Source: Psychrobacillus sp. NEAU-3TGS
GTDB taxonomy: Bacteria; Bacillota; Bacilli; Bacillales_A; Planococcaceae
NCBI RefSeq assembly: GCF_029955155.1
Contig: NZ_JAPNOZ010000001.1
Location: forward strand, 1-64,000
Direction: 5' to 3'
Length of the DNA: 64,000 bases
The first letter of the stretch is position 1, and every line of letters begins with the position of its first letter. Below the pieces are notes generated by a model. The model saw only the letters and a list, made by a program, of their open reading frames with translations. It was not told where the DNA came from and ran no database searches. Below, piece by piece: positions 43,459-52,476 of this stretch. The position numbers and the translations under genes were made by a program.

Positions 43459-44463
43459 TTACACTTCTTCCTCGAAATAAATTTTATAAAACTTACGGTT
43501 CGTCACTTCGTCATAACCGACTTCGATCAGTTCATTTACTTTTTCTATATCACGTACGTTTACTTGAATTTCGATATTGTCATCTAGTTTTATTTTTCGT
43601 TTATAATTTTTCTCTGCCTTTACAATGGCGCTCTCCGAAATTTCTGTTTCGTATGGCTTTACTGTATTGATCAAGACGTCTTTTTGAACTTCATTTGCTT
43701 GTTCGAATACTGTTTCAATATAGTCTTCCACTTGAAATTCTTCTTCATTTCGAAAATATTCCAGCGTTTTGTTCAAAAATCCTAGTTTATCGGTATTTGT
43801 AAATGTCTCTTCTTTTAAAATATACTTTTTACATTCAGTTAATGCTAGATTCGTTTTATGGTAGCTTTCATCCGCTACTTTAAGCTTTAAGAAGCGCTCC
43901 TGCCAGTAGACGACATCTTCTTTTCTTTTGGTCTTCAAAAATACGGCCGGTTCTTCGTCTTGGCCCATATCGATAATGACGCACATATTATTTGCTTTCT
44001 TTACATTAATGCCGTCGATTCCATTCACAATTACATTGTTTTGGTCACTTTTCACATCAAGAAACATTTCTTTTTCTTCTATTTTTACAATAGCAATCAC
44101 TTGTCTAACTTCATCTTGAAACAAGCAATTTTCAAAGAAGCCGGTGAATAATTCACCATTTTTGATATTTGGATGCTGCGATACGCTGTGTAAGTGTTTC
44201 GCAATATACTGTGATTGTTCTAGGAAACTAGTTGGATTATCAAAAATACTCTTCACATATGTATATACTTCATTTAAACCAATATTCGTTTCATGAAAAA
44301 ATGCGTATTGTTGGTCTAGGTCGAGTTTATGGAACGAAAGCTGCGTAAAAGCCGCTTCTAGCATAACCTCTGGCTGCGGGAATGCCTCTTGCCCGAGCAC
44401 TAACTGATCGCCCATATAATGCACGACATACTGTGCTAATTTACTATCGCTTACTTCAAGCAT
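43459..44463 (-). CDS. NdpA-family nucleoid-associated protein
   Basis: This 334-residue cytosolic protein matches the 37-kDa nucleoid-associated family (NdpA/YejK-like) in length and in its C-terminal region, DDNIEIQVNVRDIEKVNELI. An N-terminal segment with LDQQYAFFHETNIGLNEVYTY and a mid segment VKIEEKEMFLDVKSD are as expected. Role on DNA is known only broadly. The ATG is three codons inside the frame, after agaaggtg. A gene of unknown function lies upstream in the same direction. Confidence 0.72.
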   Translation of the reverse strand: MLEVSDSKLAQYVVHYMGDQLVLGQEAFPQPEVMLEAAFTQLSFHKLDLDQQYAFFHETNIGLNEVYTYVKSIFDNPTSFLEQSQYIAKHLHSVSQHPNIKNGELFTGFFENCLFQDEVRQVIAIVKIEEKEMFLDVKSDQNNVIVNGIDGINVKKANNMCVIIDMGQDEEPAVFLKTKRKEDVVYWQERFLKLKVADESYHKTNLALTECKKYILKEETFTNTDKLGFLNKTLEYFRNEEEFQVEDYIETVFEQANEVQKDVLINTVKPYETEISESAIVKAEKNYKRKIKLDDNIEIQVNVRDIEKVNELIEVGYDEVTNRKFYKIYFEEEV

Positions 44464-44575
44464 GGTGTTCACCTTCTAAAATAGTTTTTGTAGATAATTT
44501 ACCATAACATAATCTGCTTGAAAGATGGCAAGTTCTCTCATAACGAGTAGTTTTTTTCCGATTCTTGCTTCCCCA

Positions 44576-45091
44576 CTAAATACGATGCAATGCTTCCAAC
44601 GTATCTAACACATGATCAAGAAAGTTCTCAATTTCTCCCATATTCTCTTCATTTATTTTGTGGAGAAACTCTATTTCTATCTTGTTTAGATAATCAGAAG
44701 CTTCCTCTTTATATACGTAGCTGAGTGTTTGTGTTAACTCAATTTCATCTTCCCAAATCTCGTTTAATGCTTGTTCGATTTTACTACATTGTATCTCTAC
44801 ATGTTGCACTTGCTTATAAAATCGTAATACTAAGGAACAGCCTAGTTGCTTTCCAGGCGTTTCTAGTATCTCCCCTGCTAAATCCTCTAAGGAAGCCTTT
44901 AATACAATTTCCGCAGTAACTTCTTGTTTGGAGACGAGTGTAAATTGAATGGCAAATTCCCTAGCAAGAACTGAAAAATCCATCCGATCTGACCGATTCG
45001 TAATATGTATCTGGTGCTCGATATTATCTAAATCATATACATGATTTTCAAATGCTACTTTTAAATTTTCAAAAATGGTTGGATCATACAT
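44576..45091 (-). CDS. Hypothetical cytosolic protein, 171 residues
   Basis: No family recognised. It is acidic and mostly helical at the C-terminus (KIEIEFLHKINEENMGEIEN), with a beta-rich first half (IQFTLVSKQEVTAEIVLKAS). No signal peptide, membrane helix, Cys cluster or catalytic motif is visible. Its start has tggaggaa. It lies 112 bp upstream of the NdpA-like gene in the same direction and may be co-transcribed, which is the only functional hint. Confidence 0.65.
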   Translation of the reverse strand: MYDPTIFENLKVAFENHVYDLDNIEHQIHITNRSDRMDFSVLAREFAIQFTLVSKQEVTAEIVLKASLEDLAGEILETPGKQLGCSLVLRFYKQVQHVEIQCSKIEQALNEIWEDEIELTQTLSYVYKEEASDYLNKIEIEFLHKINEENMGEIENFLDHVLDTLEALHRI

Positions 45092-45336
45092 TTATATTCC
45101 TCCACATAAAATTTTCATTCATGATGAAAATTGGCACCCATGTTTTATTGAACATGCGTACCTACATTCACTTCTTATTTCTCTTTTCTTTTATCATACG
45201 CCATCTTCTAGCCTGTTTCGAATATTTTACTGTGATTCCTTACCTTTTTGATGCTTTTTGAGTTAATTGGCACATTGTAGTCCATACTTTTACTATGTAT
45301 TACATTTGCGGAAAAAATTCAAAGGAGATCGTTATC

Positions 45337-45753
45337 ATGAAAAAAATGAAAGTTCAAGAGTTGTTACAGTCTGGACATAGTCTGATGAACAATATAGTAA
45401 TGGATACGGCGGGATTACTAGGTGAGGCTTACTTTACTATTAAGATAGATGATCTATTAAAAGAAAGAGGAATCACGCAAAAAGATTTGGCGCAAATGAC
45501 TGGCATGCGAGTCGGAACAATCTCAGAGCTTGTTAATGGCAAAGGGATTAGTATAAATAAAGTTCAGCTCTTCGCTCTAATGGCGGCCCTAAGAGTGAAG
45601 AGTATAGACGATCTATATGAAATGCAATTCCCCGAGGACTTCGAAATGACTTTTGAAAACGAACAGGCGGAATGGAAATCTACGAAAGAAATGCCTGAAG
45701 CCGTCAAAGAAATGTATAAAAAGAATGTATTGAAATCCTCCGGTCTAATGTAG
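45337..45753 (+). CDS. XRE-family helix-turn-helix regulator
   Basis: This 138-residue protein has a Cro/C1-type HTH at about 45-95: LLKERGITQKDLAQMTGM, then GTISELVNGKG. A short N-terminal extension and a Glu-rich tail flank it. The frame opens 14 codons earlier, but aaaggagatc supports the ATG at 45337. No toxin gene is adjacent, so a toxin-antitoxin role is not supported; targets unknown. Confidence 0.82.
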   Translation: MKKMKVQELLQSGHSLMNNIVMDTAGLLGEAYFTIKIDDLLKERGITQKDLAQMTGMRVGTISELVNGKGISINKVQLFALMAALRVKSIDDLYEMQFPEDFEMTFENEQAEWKSTKEMPEAVKEMYKKNVLKSSGLM

Positions 45754-45998
45754 TAGCCATAAAAAGGAGCAGGGAATTTCTCTGCCCCTCTTCCCCGCCA
45801 AAAAACTCCACAACAGTGGCACGAGAACATGTACATGGATGGTAACAGTCACTGGCAGATCACTAGAAATCGTATGTAATCTGAAGTTGCAAGAATCACA
45901 TCATTTTTTGAATGATTTTCGTATGGATTATTTCATTTTGTATGATATGATTCATCTATTATTTTAAAAATAGATACTATTTTCAAGGGGGGATACAG

Positions 45999-46913
45999 AT
46001 GAAATTACGTGTATCTGCTGTACAATATCATCTTCATACAATTAATAGTTTTGAGGAATTCGAGGCACAGGTGACACATTATGTGAAAACAGCTGCTGAA
46101 TTCAATACAGATTTTATTTTGTTTCCAGAATTTATAACGACACAATTACTTTCCATTTCGGATAATGGTCAAGGTCAACCAATCCAAAACCTGCCGAATT
46201 ACACGGAAAGCTATTATCGACTTTTTTCATCCCTAGCTGTGGAGCATGGGGTTTATATTATTGGCGGGACTCACGTCATTCGCAAAGAGGAGCGATTATA
46301 CAATGTTGCACACTTATTTTCACCCGATGGTCATATTGGTGAACAAGCAAAGCTTCATTTAACGCCGACTGAGGTCTCTGAATGGGGAATCTCGCCAGGT
46401 GAGTCTCTCCGAATTTTCGAAACACCAAAAGGAAAAATAGCACTCTTAACATGTTACGATATTGAATTCCCGGAAGTAGTTCGAATGGTTCGCGGTATGG
46501 GCGCTGACGTGATTTTCTCGCCTTCTTGTACCGACGACCGCCACGGCTTTAACCGTGTTCGTTACACAAGCCACGCACGCACTATTGAAAACCAAGTATA
46601 TGTAGTGACAACTGGAACTGTTGGATCGCTTCCAACAGTAGACTTTATGCGCGGAAACTTTGGGCAGGCAGCTATAATCACACCAAATGATGTACCTTTC
46701 CCGCAAGATGGTATTTTGGTAAAAGGGGAAATTAATAACGATATGGTTATTTCAGCCGATCTTGACTTGTCCCTATTGTATGAGGTGCGTGAACACGGCT
46801 CTGTCACAACTTGGAGAGACCGTCGATTCGATTTATATCCTGACCTTGGCACAATGACAGTTGAAACATCCATGACAAAGGAAATGGTCTTGCAAAAGAC
46901 TTTAGATAAATAA
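45999..46913 (+). CDS. Carbon-nitrogen hydrolase (nitrilase superfamily)
   Basis: This 304-residue nitrilase-fold enzyme has a Glu-Lys-Cys triad: Glu in LFPEFITT near residue 48, Lys in QAKLHLTPTE near 118, and Cys in LLTCYDIEFPE near 152. Such enzymes hydrolyse amides, nitriles or carbamoyl compounds. It is followed 18 bp later by a GNAT gene. In B. subtilis YhcX the two domains are, as I recall, fused, so the pair may act together on an amide substrate. That substrate is unknown. Confidence 0.87.
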   Translation: MKLRVSAVQYHLHTINSFEEFEAQVTHYVKTAAEFNTDFILFPEFITTQLLSISDNGQGQPIQNLPNYTESYYRLFSSLAVEHGVYIIGGTHVIRKEERLYNVAHLFSPDGHIGEQAKLHLTPTEVSEWGISPGESLRIFETPKGKIALLTCYDIEFPEVVRMVRGMGADVIFSPSCTDDRHGFNRVRYTSHARTIENQVYVVTTGTVGSLPTVDFMRGNFGQAAIITPNDVPFPQDGILVKGEINNDMVISADLDLSLLYEVREHGSVTTWRDRRFDLYPDLGTMTVETSMTKEMVLQKTLDK

Positions 46914-46931
46914 TCAAGGGGAGTGAGTGTA

Positions 46932-47600
46932 ATGGAATACGTTCAAATAAAAAATATAGAAGATCCATTGTTTCCGAAAATGCAAAGGTTGATGCAAGAA
47001 GTATTTCCTGCTGAAGAAGTACTGGAATATGAATTATGGAGAGGACCTTTACTGGACCCTACTATTCGTATGTTTGTGGCAGTGGAAGATGGTAAAGTTG
47101 TAGGTGCGACGGAATATCGCTTCTATGCAGACAAGAAATTATCCATGACGGACTTTACAATGATTGGAAAGGAAGGCATTGGTGTCGGACCGTTCCTTGC
47201 AAAGAAACGACATGAGGATTTGTTGCAGCTTTCTAAAGAGCATAATGTCGAGTTGATTGGAGTGTTTGCCGAGATTTATGACCCTTACCGAATCGGAGAT
47301 CATGCGTTTGGTGGGATTAAGGCCATGAACCCATTTGTACGTCGTGAAGTATTGGCTCATCTCGGCTTCAAACGCTTGAATTTCTCCTATGTACATCCTT
47401 CTTGGACAAATGAAGGCGATGCCGTAACAGATTTAGATTTCTGCTTCTTACCATATCAAGATATACACACATTAGATGCACGCTTTATCGCAGATTTTTT
47501 GAAATCATATTATGCGATTCTGTCACATAAACCGGAAGCATGGCACACGATGATTGCAGATTTGGAAACAAAAGACGAAATCGAACTATATCCTTTATAA
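46932..47600 (+). CDS. GNAT-like acetyltransferase family protein
   Basis: This 222-residue protein has an N-terminal acetyltransferase-like core (QRLMQEVFPAEEVLEYELW, FVAVEDGKVVGATEYRFY) and EIYDPYRIGD near 115. The canonical acetyl-CoA loop is weak, so catalytic activity is less certain. An aagggg site and nine-base spacing favour the ATG at 46932 over an earlier GTG. It is co-transcribed with the nitrilase gene and ends with a clear terminator. Confidence 0.68.
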   Translation: MEYVQIKNIEDPLFPKMQRLMQEVFPAEEVLEYELWRGPLLDPTIRMFVAVEDGKVVGATEYRFYADKKLSMTDFTMIGKEGIGVGPFLAKKRHEDLLQLSKEHNVELIGVFAEIYDPYRIGDHAFGGIKAMNPFVRREVLAHLGFKRLNFSYVHPSWTNEGDAVTDLDFCFLPYQDIHTLDARFIADFLKSYYAILSHKPEAWHTMIADLETKDEIELYPL

Positions 47601-47615
47601 TTTATCTTTTGATAT

Positions 47616-47643
47616 ACGCCTCTCTATTGATATAGAGGGGCGT
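47616..47643 (+). terminator. Terminator of the nitrilase-GNAT operon
   Basis: acgcctctcta (47616-47626) pairs with tagaggggcgt (47633-47643) and is followed by tttt. Confidence 0.85.
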
Positions 47644-47660
47644 TTTCCGTTATATTTATT

Positions 47661-47765
47661 TTAACTTGATTCAGCAGAATTCCCCCACTTCTATTAGTGG
47701 TGAGCTGAACGCAAAGGATGTATACAATTTAGTAGGGGACCACAAGCCCTGCTGAATAAAGTTAA
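47661..47765. repeat. 105-bp element with 17-bp terminal inverted repeats
   Basis: Left end ttaacttgattcagcag (47661-47677) and right end ctgctgaataaagttaa (47749-47765) are inverted repeats with 16 of 17 matches. Inside are smaller pairs such as ttcccccac with gtagggga. No ORF. It is MITE-like and abuts the AraC gene's ribosome binding site. Confidence 0.7.
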
Positions 47766-47779
47766 AGTGGGGTGGCAAA

Positions 47780-48640
47780 TTGAAACATATACTTGAAGTG
47801 TTAAAAAAAGAGAATCATGTAATGCTTGATAGCATTTCATTTTCTCATTACCAAAACAAAACAAGCTCTGAGTTCAAGTCATCAGAACCCGAAATCCTTT
47901 TTGTCCTAGAAGGAAGTTTGACTTATCAAATCGGTGAAGACGAATCTCGCCCACTCAAAGTCGGAGAATATGTATTTTATCCGCAAGGTGTAAATGTCCG
48001 TTTTGAGATTGGAAAGATGAGCAGTACGCTTCTTTTTCCCCTATCCATCTCTATAACAGAGCAATTTGTTCACCTTTTACAGCAGCATCATCAATTTTCG
48101 CCGTCGCTACTCGAAAATCCGAATCGAGTGTGTATTTTACAGGAACCGTGGACCGTGGAGATCAATAGCCTACTCCAAAAGATCCTTGTTCACCTTTCCA
48201 AAAATCAACCTTATTTTGTTCATCTTGCCTTACTAGAAATTATGGCTTACATCTTTCCAAACGAACATATGCTGTCCAAAATCACGTATGTACTGGATCA
48301 CTATTTGTTACCCGATCCAATTCGAAATGCAGAAAGCTATATATTACAAAATTATCACCAACCGATTCGTATGAAGCAGTTAACAGAAGTCACGAATGTC
48401 AGTGAGTCACAGTTAAACCGAATGTACCAAAGAGCCTTCCAATTAACCCCAATGGAACGTGTCGCAACTATTCGCATGGAACAAGCAGCACAATTGCTAC
48501 GTAATCCATCGCAAAGTGTAACCAATGTGGCACTTCAGGTCGGGTATCAAAGCATGTCTGCTTTTTTGCAACAGTTCAAGAAGAAATACGGAGTCTCACC
48601 GAAAGAGTATCAAATAAAAACAACGGCGAAAGAAATATAA
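47780..48640 (+). CDS. AraC-family transcriptional regulator
   Basis: This 286-residue protein has an N-terminal cupin-like sensor (ILFVLEGSLTYQIGEDESRPL, then GEYVFYPQGVNVRFEI) and a C-terminal pair of helix-turn-helix units (MKQLTEVTNVSESQLNRMYQ, then VTNVALQVGYQSMSAFLQQF and KKYGVSPKEY). It starts at TTG after gtggggtgg. Target genes are not obvious; the promoter region may derive from the inverted-repeat element just upstream. Confidence 0.87.
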   Translation: MKHILEVLKKENHVMLDSISFSHYQNKTSSEFKSSEPEILFVLEGSLTYQIGEDESRPLKVGEYVFYPQGVNVRFEIGKMSSTLLFPLSISITEQFVHLLQQHHQFSPSLLENPNRVCILQEPWTVEINSLLQKILVHLSKNQPYFVHLALLEIMAYIFPNEHMLSKITYVLDHYLLPDPIRNAESYILQNYHQPIRMKQLTEVTNVSESQLNRMYQRAFQLTPMERVATIRMEQAAQLLRNPSQSVTNVALQVGYQSMSAFLQQFKKKYGVSPKEYQIKTTAKEI

Positions 48641-48678
48641 CCTATGAATGAAACAATAAGCGTTAAACAATGAATCTA

Positions 48679-49047
48679 TTAAAACCCTAGGAAACGATTC
48701 AGCCAATCAGTGTATGATACAAGGAGAATAAAAATAACAAGAACAACCGCTCCAAAAAGATGGATGATATATTCGCCACGTTGAATTGGATATTTCCATT
48801 CCATAAAAGCACGAAATAATTGAAGGATTGCAAAAAAGAACGCAATCCATAAATAACTCCATTCAAGGTCTAAATTTATTACCATAATATAGCTTATTAC
48901 GAATAAAACTATTAGAGCAATCTCGCCCCATTTATGCATATTATTCACATATCTCGGTCGATTCTTTTCTCTTTTACCTATATTAAAAACTTTTCGTAAA
49001 ACCATTTCCATGACAGTCATGACGGCAACAACAACTAAAATTAACAT
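48679..49047 (-). CDS. DUF4181-type membrane protein
   Basis: This protein of about 122 residues has four hydrophobic helices and the conserved RKVFNIGKREKNRPRYVN region near residue 18, fitting DUF4181 (function unknown). The first ATG has no Shine-Dalgarno; aaaaggagatga lies about 25 nt upstream with an open frame between, so translation may begin at an unusual codon slightly upstream. Monocistronic. Confidence 0.7.
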   Translation of the reverse strand: MLILVVVAVMTVMEMVLRKVFNIGKREKNRPRYVNNMHKWGEIALIVLFVISYIMVINLDLEWSYLWIAFFFAILQLFRAFMEWKYPIQRGEYIIHLFGAVVLVIFILLVSYTDWLNRFLGF

Positions 49048-49183
49048 GATTGCTTTAAATAAAAGTATACTAAATCATCTCCTTTTTACTATCTATCTGG
49101 CGAACAAGTGATAATTACTTTACTGTTCAATGTAGTAAAGAGTTTCAATCCCCTTATACCTTTCATGAAAAACTTGTATTCAT

Positions 49184-49846
49184 TTATTTGAAAGGATTTT
49201 TCCATTCCATCAACAAAGCATTATTATGTGACTCCTCATCCTCCAAATAATTTGGAACAACACAAACTGGAGTGCGCCCACATCTGAGCAAAAACGAAAT
49301 TACTGGGTCTTTCAAATTACCATATAGAACATTTTCCACATACTGTTCAGGTGTTAGTTCCCTCGCATAATGGTGATACCCTGGCATCCTTCCTCCTCCG
49401 AGTACGCGATCCAAATCATCATGAACTACCCGCTCATATACAGCTTGCATCAATAGCTTGCCTAAGTCGAGCTTGCGAAATGCAGGTTTGACTGAAATAT
49501 CAACAATATACAATGTTTTCTCTTTAGGATCGTGATTTCTGATGTACCCATGATCTGTTACTTCATCCCAAGTATGTATTGGGTTTTCTGAATCAAAAGG
49601 AACCAATAATCCAGTGATAGAACCAACAAGCTCACCATTTATTTCCACGCATAAAGCACCTTCCGGATAAAGCTTTACATGGTTTGCAAGCTGCTCCTCA
49701 CTCCACCACAATTCAGACGGAAAGGGTGGTGGAAAACATTCTTGCTGAATGGCGATCAAGTCTTTAAAATCTTCTTTTTTATAGTTTCTTACAATTGCTC
49801 GAATGGGCCTTCCTTCTTGGAATACAAATAATTCTTTACGGTACAT
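49184..49846 (-). CDS. GNAT-family N-acetyltransferase
   Basis: This 220-residue protein has a full GNAT core: ECFPPPFPSELWWSEEQLAN near residue 35, LCVEINGELVGSITGLL near 67, and LYIVDISVKPAFRKLDLGKL near 113, which holds the acetyl-CoA pyrophosphate loop. The YhcX N-terminal domain of Bacillus looks like this one from memory. A good aagggggt site supports the ATG at 49846 rather than the earlier start. Substrate unknown. Confidence 0.85.
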   Translation of the reverse strand: MYRKELFVFQEGRPIRAIVRNYKKEDFKDLIAIQQECFPPPFPSELWWSEEQLANHVKLYPEGALCVEINGELVGSITGLLVPFDSENPIHTWDEVTDHGYIRNHDPKEKTLYIVDISVKPAFRKLDLGKLLMQAVYERVVHDDLDRVLGGGRMPGYHHYARELTPEQYVENVLYGNLKDPVISFLLRCGRTPVCVVPNYLEDEESHNNALLMEWKNPFK

Positions 49847-49937
49847 CTTTCCTACCCCCTTGGCCATTTATAAAGTCAGAAAACAGGTATGCCTGTCTCA
49901 TTAAATAGAATACCTATTCTTAATTTTCTTTTAAAGC

Positions 49938-50543
49938 TTACACTAATTCCCCAATACAAATCTCTACACTCTTCTTCAAATCTGCATGTGACCAACTAGG
50001 AATTTTCCCATGTTGGATCGCTAATTCATGAGATGCTGGAATATGGATAAATCCTGCTTTCATATTGGGATTCACTGTTTTTGCATATTGCAATGCTTCA
50101 TACATAACGTTGTTGCATAGATAAGTTCCCGCCGTGTTGGATATTTCTGCAGGAAACCCTTCTTCTAATAGTTTATTAACCATTTGACGAATAGGTAATG
50201 TGGAAAAGTAACCGGGCTCTCCTTCTATATTAATAGTTTCATCGACCGGGATATGCCCCTCATTGTCGGCTGCTCCATCTTTCACATTAATGGCGATTCG
50301 TTCTGGAGTGATCTTATATCTGCCCCCTGCTAATCCTAATGAAATGACCGCATCCGGCTTAACATCTTCGATATGTGCTAAAATTTTTGCTCCAGATAAC
50401 GCAAAATCGACTGGCAGCACTCGACTTAACACTTGATAGTCTCCAATTTCCAGTCCATTTAGTTCCTCCACTATACGCATGGTAGGATTTACGGTAAAAG
50501 ATAAAAACGGTTCAAATCCTGTTAATAATAGCTTCTTCATCAT
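49938..50543 (-). CDS. pcp: Pyrrolidone-carboxylate peptidase
   Basis: This 201-residue cysteine peptidase of family C15 removes N-terminal pyroglutamate. The catalytic triad positions are visible: Glu in RYKITPERIAIN near 80, Cys in NTAGTYLCNNVMYE near 143 and His in AGFIHIPASHE near 166. The start LLTGFEPFLSFTVNPT is a modest variant of the usual GFEPFGG. Cytosolic. Two ATG codons in tandem follow aaggaggc, so the start may be one codon later. Confidence 0.92.
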   Translation of the reverse strand: MMKKLLLTGFEPFLSFTVNPTMRIVEELNGLEIGDYQVLSRVLPVDFALSGAKILAHIEDVKPDAVISLGLAGGRYKITPERIAINVKDGAADNEGHIPVDETINIEGEPGYFSTLPIRQMVNKLLEEGFPAEISNTAGTYLCNNVMYEALQYAKTVNPNMKAGFIHIPASHELAIQHGKIPSWSHADLKKSVEICIGELV

Positions 50544-50802
50544 ATTGCCTCCTTGTTCAGTCTTTAACCTTATTTTGTGTTTCTTTTACCCTTAAGTCAA
50601 CACAATGAGCGGTTATACATAATACTTCCAGAACAAAAGAACTCATGCTTCTGTCTATTTCGGACTTACTACGCAGCATTCTTATATAGAGCTTTAAGAG
50701 GTACCACTTATTTTTCTAGTTTTTAATAATTTCCTAAAGCATAAAAATACAGCCCCTCATCTAATAGAGAGTCTGCATTTCTTTAATTATTTCCGTCAAA
50801 AG

Positions 50803-51624
50803 TCAGCCTTCTAAGAACTGATCTACTAACTTGTTAAATTCCTTGCTATGCTCCCAGAACATTAGGTGTCCGCCAAGTACTTCTATGCTGGACTTTGGAG
50901 AGATCTTTTGTGTAAATGCAATTGCTTTATCTGCCCAATGGTCCGCCACAATCGTTAATGTCGGTACTGTTTCACTAGCTATTCTCGCTTGTTCCCGATA
51001 ATCAGAGAACATACCAGATGCAAATAAATTCGCAGCAATATAATGAGGAGTTTTTAAAGATTGCTCCACTAGCCAATTTAACTCCTCCTCCGTTACATCA
51101 CGCTGCACCATGACACTTGTTGTATATGCCTTGATAAATTCTCGTTGACCAGCCGGATCGCGTAAGTACGTGTTATAAATTGCTCCAATGTCATCTAGAG
51201 GACCTTCCACCCAATCTTCTACACCGTTTGTCGACAATGCCTTTGGTGACATATCAATGAAAATAAGAGACTTTACATTGTCATAGCCGTGTTGTTTTAA
51301 ATACTCCCAAATAGTTAAGCAACCGAATGACCAGCCTGCCAGTGTTACGTTCTTTAGTTGTAATATATCGAGTACCTTTGCCAAATCGGTACCATGCGTT
51401 ACATAATCATTTCCCTGTAACGTAATCGATGAGCGCCCATGACTTCTTGGATCGATAACAATGACTCGATTTGTTTTCGAGAAATGCTCCACTTGATGAG
51501 TAAATACTTCCGTTGTAAACGTAAAGCCAGGGATAAAAACAATTGGTTCCCCCCTTCCTACATCTTGGACATATAATTCTACACCAGGGTCTACTTCCAC
51601 ATACTTTCCTTCCGACACTGTCAT
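50803..51624 (-). CDS. Alpha/beta hydrolase
   Basis: This 273-residue enzyme carries the oxyanion segment VFIPGFTF near 30, the nucleophile elbow LAGWSFGCLT near 96, an acid in SLIFIDMSPK or TIVADHWADK, and the histidine in LGGHLMFWEH near 255. It resembles haloperoxidase/esterase-like family members, but the specific substrate is unknown. aaggagg supports the ATG at 51624. No operon partner is apparent. Confidence 0.82.
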   Translation of the reverse strand: MTVSEGKYVEVDPGVELYVQDVGRGEPIVFIPGFTFTTEVFTHQVEHFSKTNRVIVIDPRSHGRSSITLQGNDYVTHGTDLAKVLDILQLKNVTLAGWSFGCLTIWEYLKQHGYDNVKSLIFIDMSPKALSTNGVEDWVEGPLDDIGAIYNTYLRDPAGQREFIKAYTTSVMVQRDVTEEELNWLVEQSLKTPHYIAANLFASGMFSDYREQARIASETVPTLTIVADHWADKAIAFTQKISPKSSIEVLGGHLMFWEHSKEFNKLVDQFLEG

Positions 51625-51724
51625 CAACTAGCCTCCTTATCGTAAGAGCAGCAATAATTGAATTCTTGTACACTCTTCGTTATATCAGCCTATTCGGATA
51701 CTTTGATAAAAATTCCAACATTAC

Positions 51725-52339
51725 TTATTTGATCGTCTCTACAAAATGCTTTAATATTCTCGCGGTCAAACCCCATATTGTATATTTTCCAAAATCATAG
51801 AACCATTCCTCGATCGCACGTGGTCTCCATTGATATTTATCGCCATTCATAATCTTTTCAAAGGGAAAATCGGTCAAGGGCATCGGTTGAACGGATACTG
51901 TATGCATATAAGGTTGATAGTTCAACAACCAGTCGACCGGTATCGTGAATACCTCTTCGACCTCTTGCTTATTAAAGGAATGTATTGGATGCTGGTCAAC
52001 CGTCGCTACAAACGGATACACAACGAAAGAGGGAGATGAAACATATGCACTCATTTGTCCCAATACGTTGATGGATGCTGGATGTATTCCTAGTTCTTCA
52101 TGGGTTTCTCGTATGGCTGCTTCCATTGGCGATGCATCTGTTGCATCAATTCGACCACCCGGAAAACTTATATCCCCTGGTTGTTTTCTCATCGTTAGTG
52201 AACGTACTTCAAAAAGAACATGCCATTCATTATCTACTTGAATAAGTGGTATCATAACAGCTGAACGTAATGCCGTCTCCTCTCCGATAAACAGAGGTTG
52301 ATTTTCATTTAACCTATTTTTCAGCTTATCTATGAACAC
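51725..52339 (-). CDS. Nudix hydrolase, CoA pyrophosphatase type
   Basis: This protein of about 204 residues has the Nudix box (GGRIDATDASPMEAAIRETH, ending EELG, about residues 62-85) preceded by MRKQPGDISFPGG, the NuCoA-type motif that marks CoA-diphosphatases. Such enzymes cleave CoA to phosphopantetheine and ADP. The frame extends upstream to 52384, but aagggggt precedes a GTG at 52339, giving a typical length. Confidence 0.85.
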   Translation of the reverse strand: MFIDKLKNRLNENQPLFIGEETALRSAVMIPLIQVDNEWHVLFEVRSLTMRKQPGDISFPGGRIDATDASPMEAAIRETHEELGIHPASINVLGQMSAYVSSPSFVVYPFVATVDQHPIHSFNKQEVEEVFTIPVDWLLNYQPYMHTVSVQPMPLTDFPFEKIMNGDKYQWRPRAIEEWFYDFGKYTIWGLTARILKHFVETIK

Positions 52340-52442
52340 AGAATCTACCCCCTTACAAAACTTTATATACTCCAATCGTATCATGAAAATTAGTGTTTGA
52401 GAAAAGAAGCGGTACGTTACACTATTTCATAGGTTTAACAAA

Positions 52443-52473
52443 AAATGCAGACTCTCAAATGGAGTCTGCATTT
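52443..52473 (-). terminator. Terminator of the tct operon
   Basis: aaatgcagactc (52443-52454) pairs with gagtctgcattt (52462-52473), four bases from the tctA stop. Confidence 0.9.
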
Positions 52474-52476
52474 CTA

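Noticed and set aside
43459-45091. Anti-phage defence island around the NdpA-like gene
   Set aside because: Neighbours are an unrecognised protein and ordinary regulators; no nuclease, helicase or defence family was seen.
45337-45753. Toxin-antitoxin module with the XRE regulator
   Set aside because: No toxin-like ORF lies directly up- or downstream.
47661-47765. Single long terminator hairpin
   Set aside because: The arms are 71 bp apart, no T-run follows, and a proper terminator already lies at 47616-47643, so a terminal-inverted-repeat element fits better.
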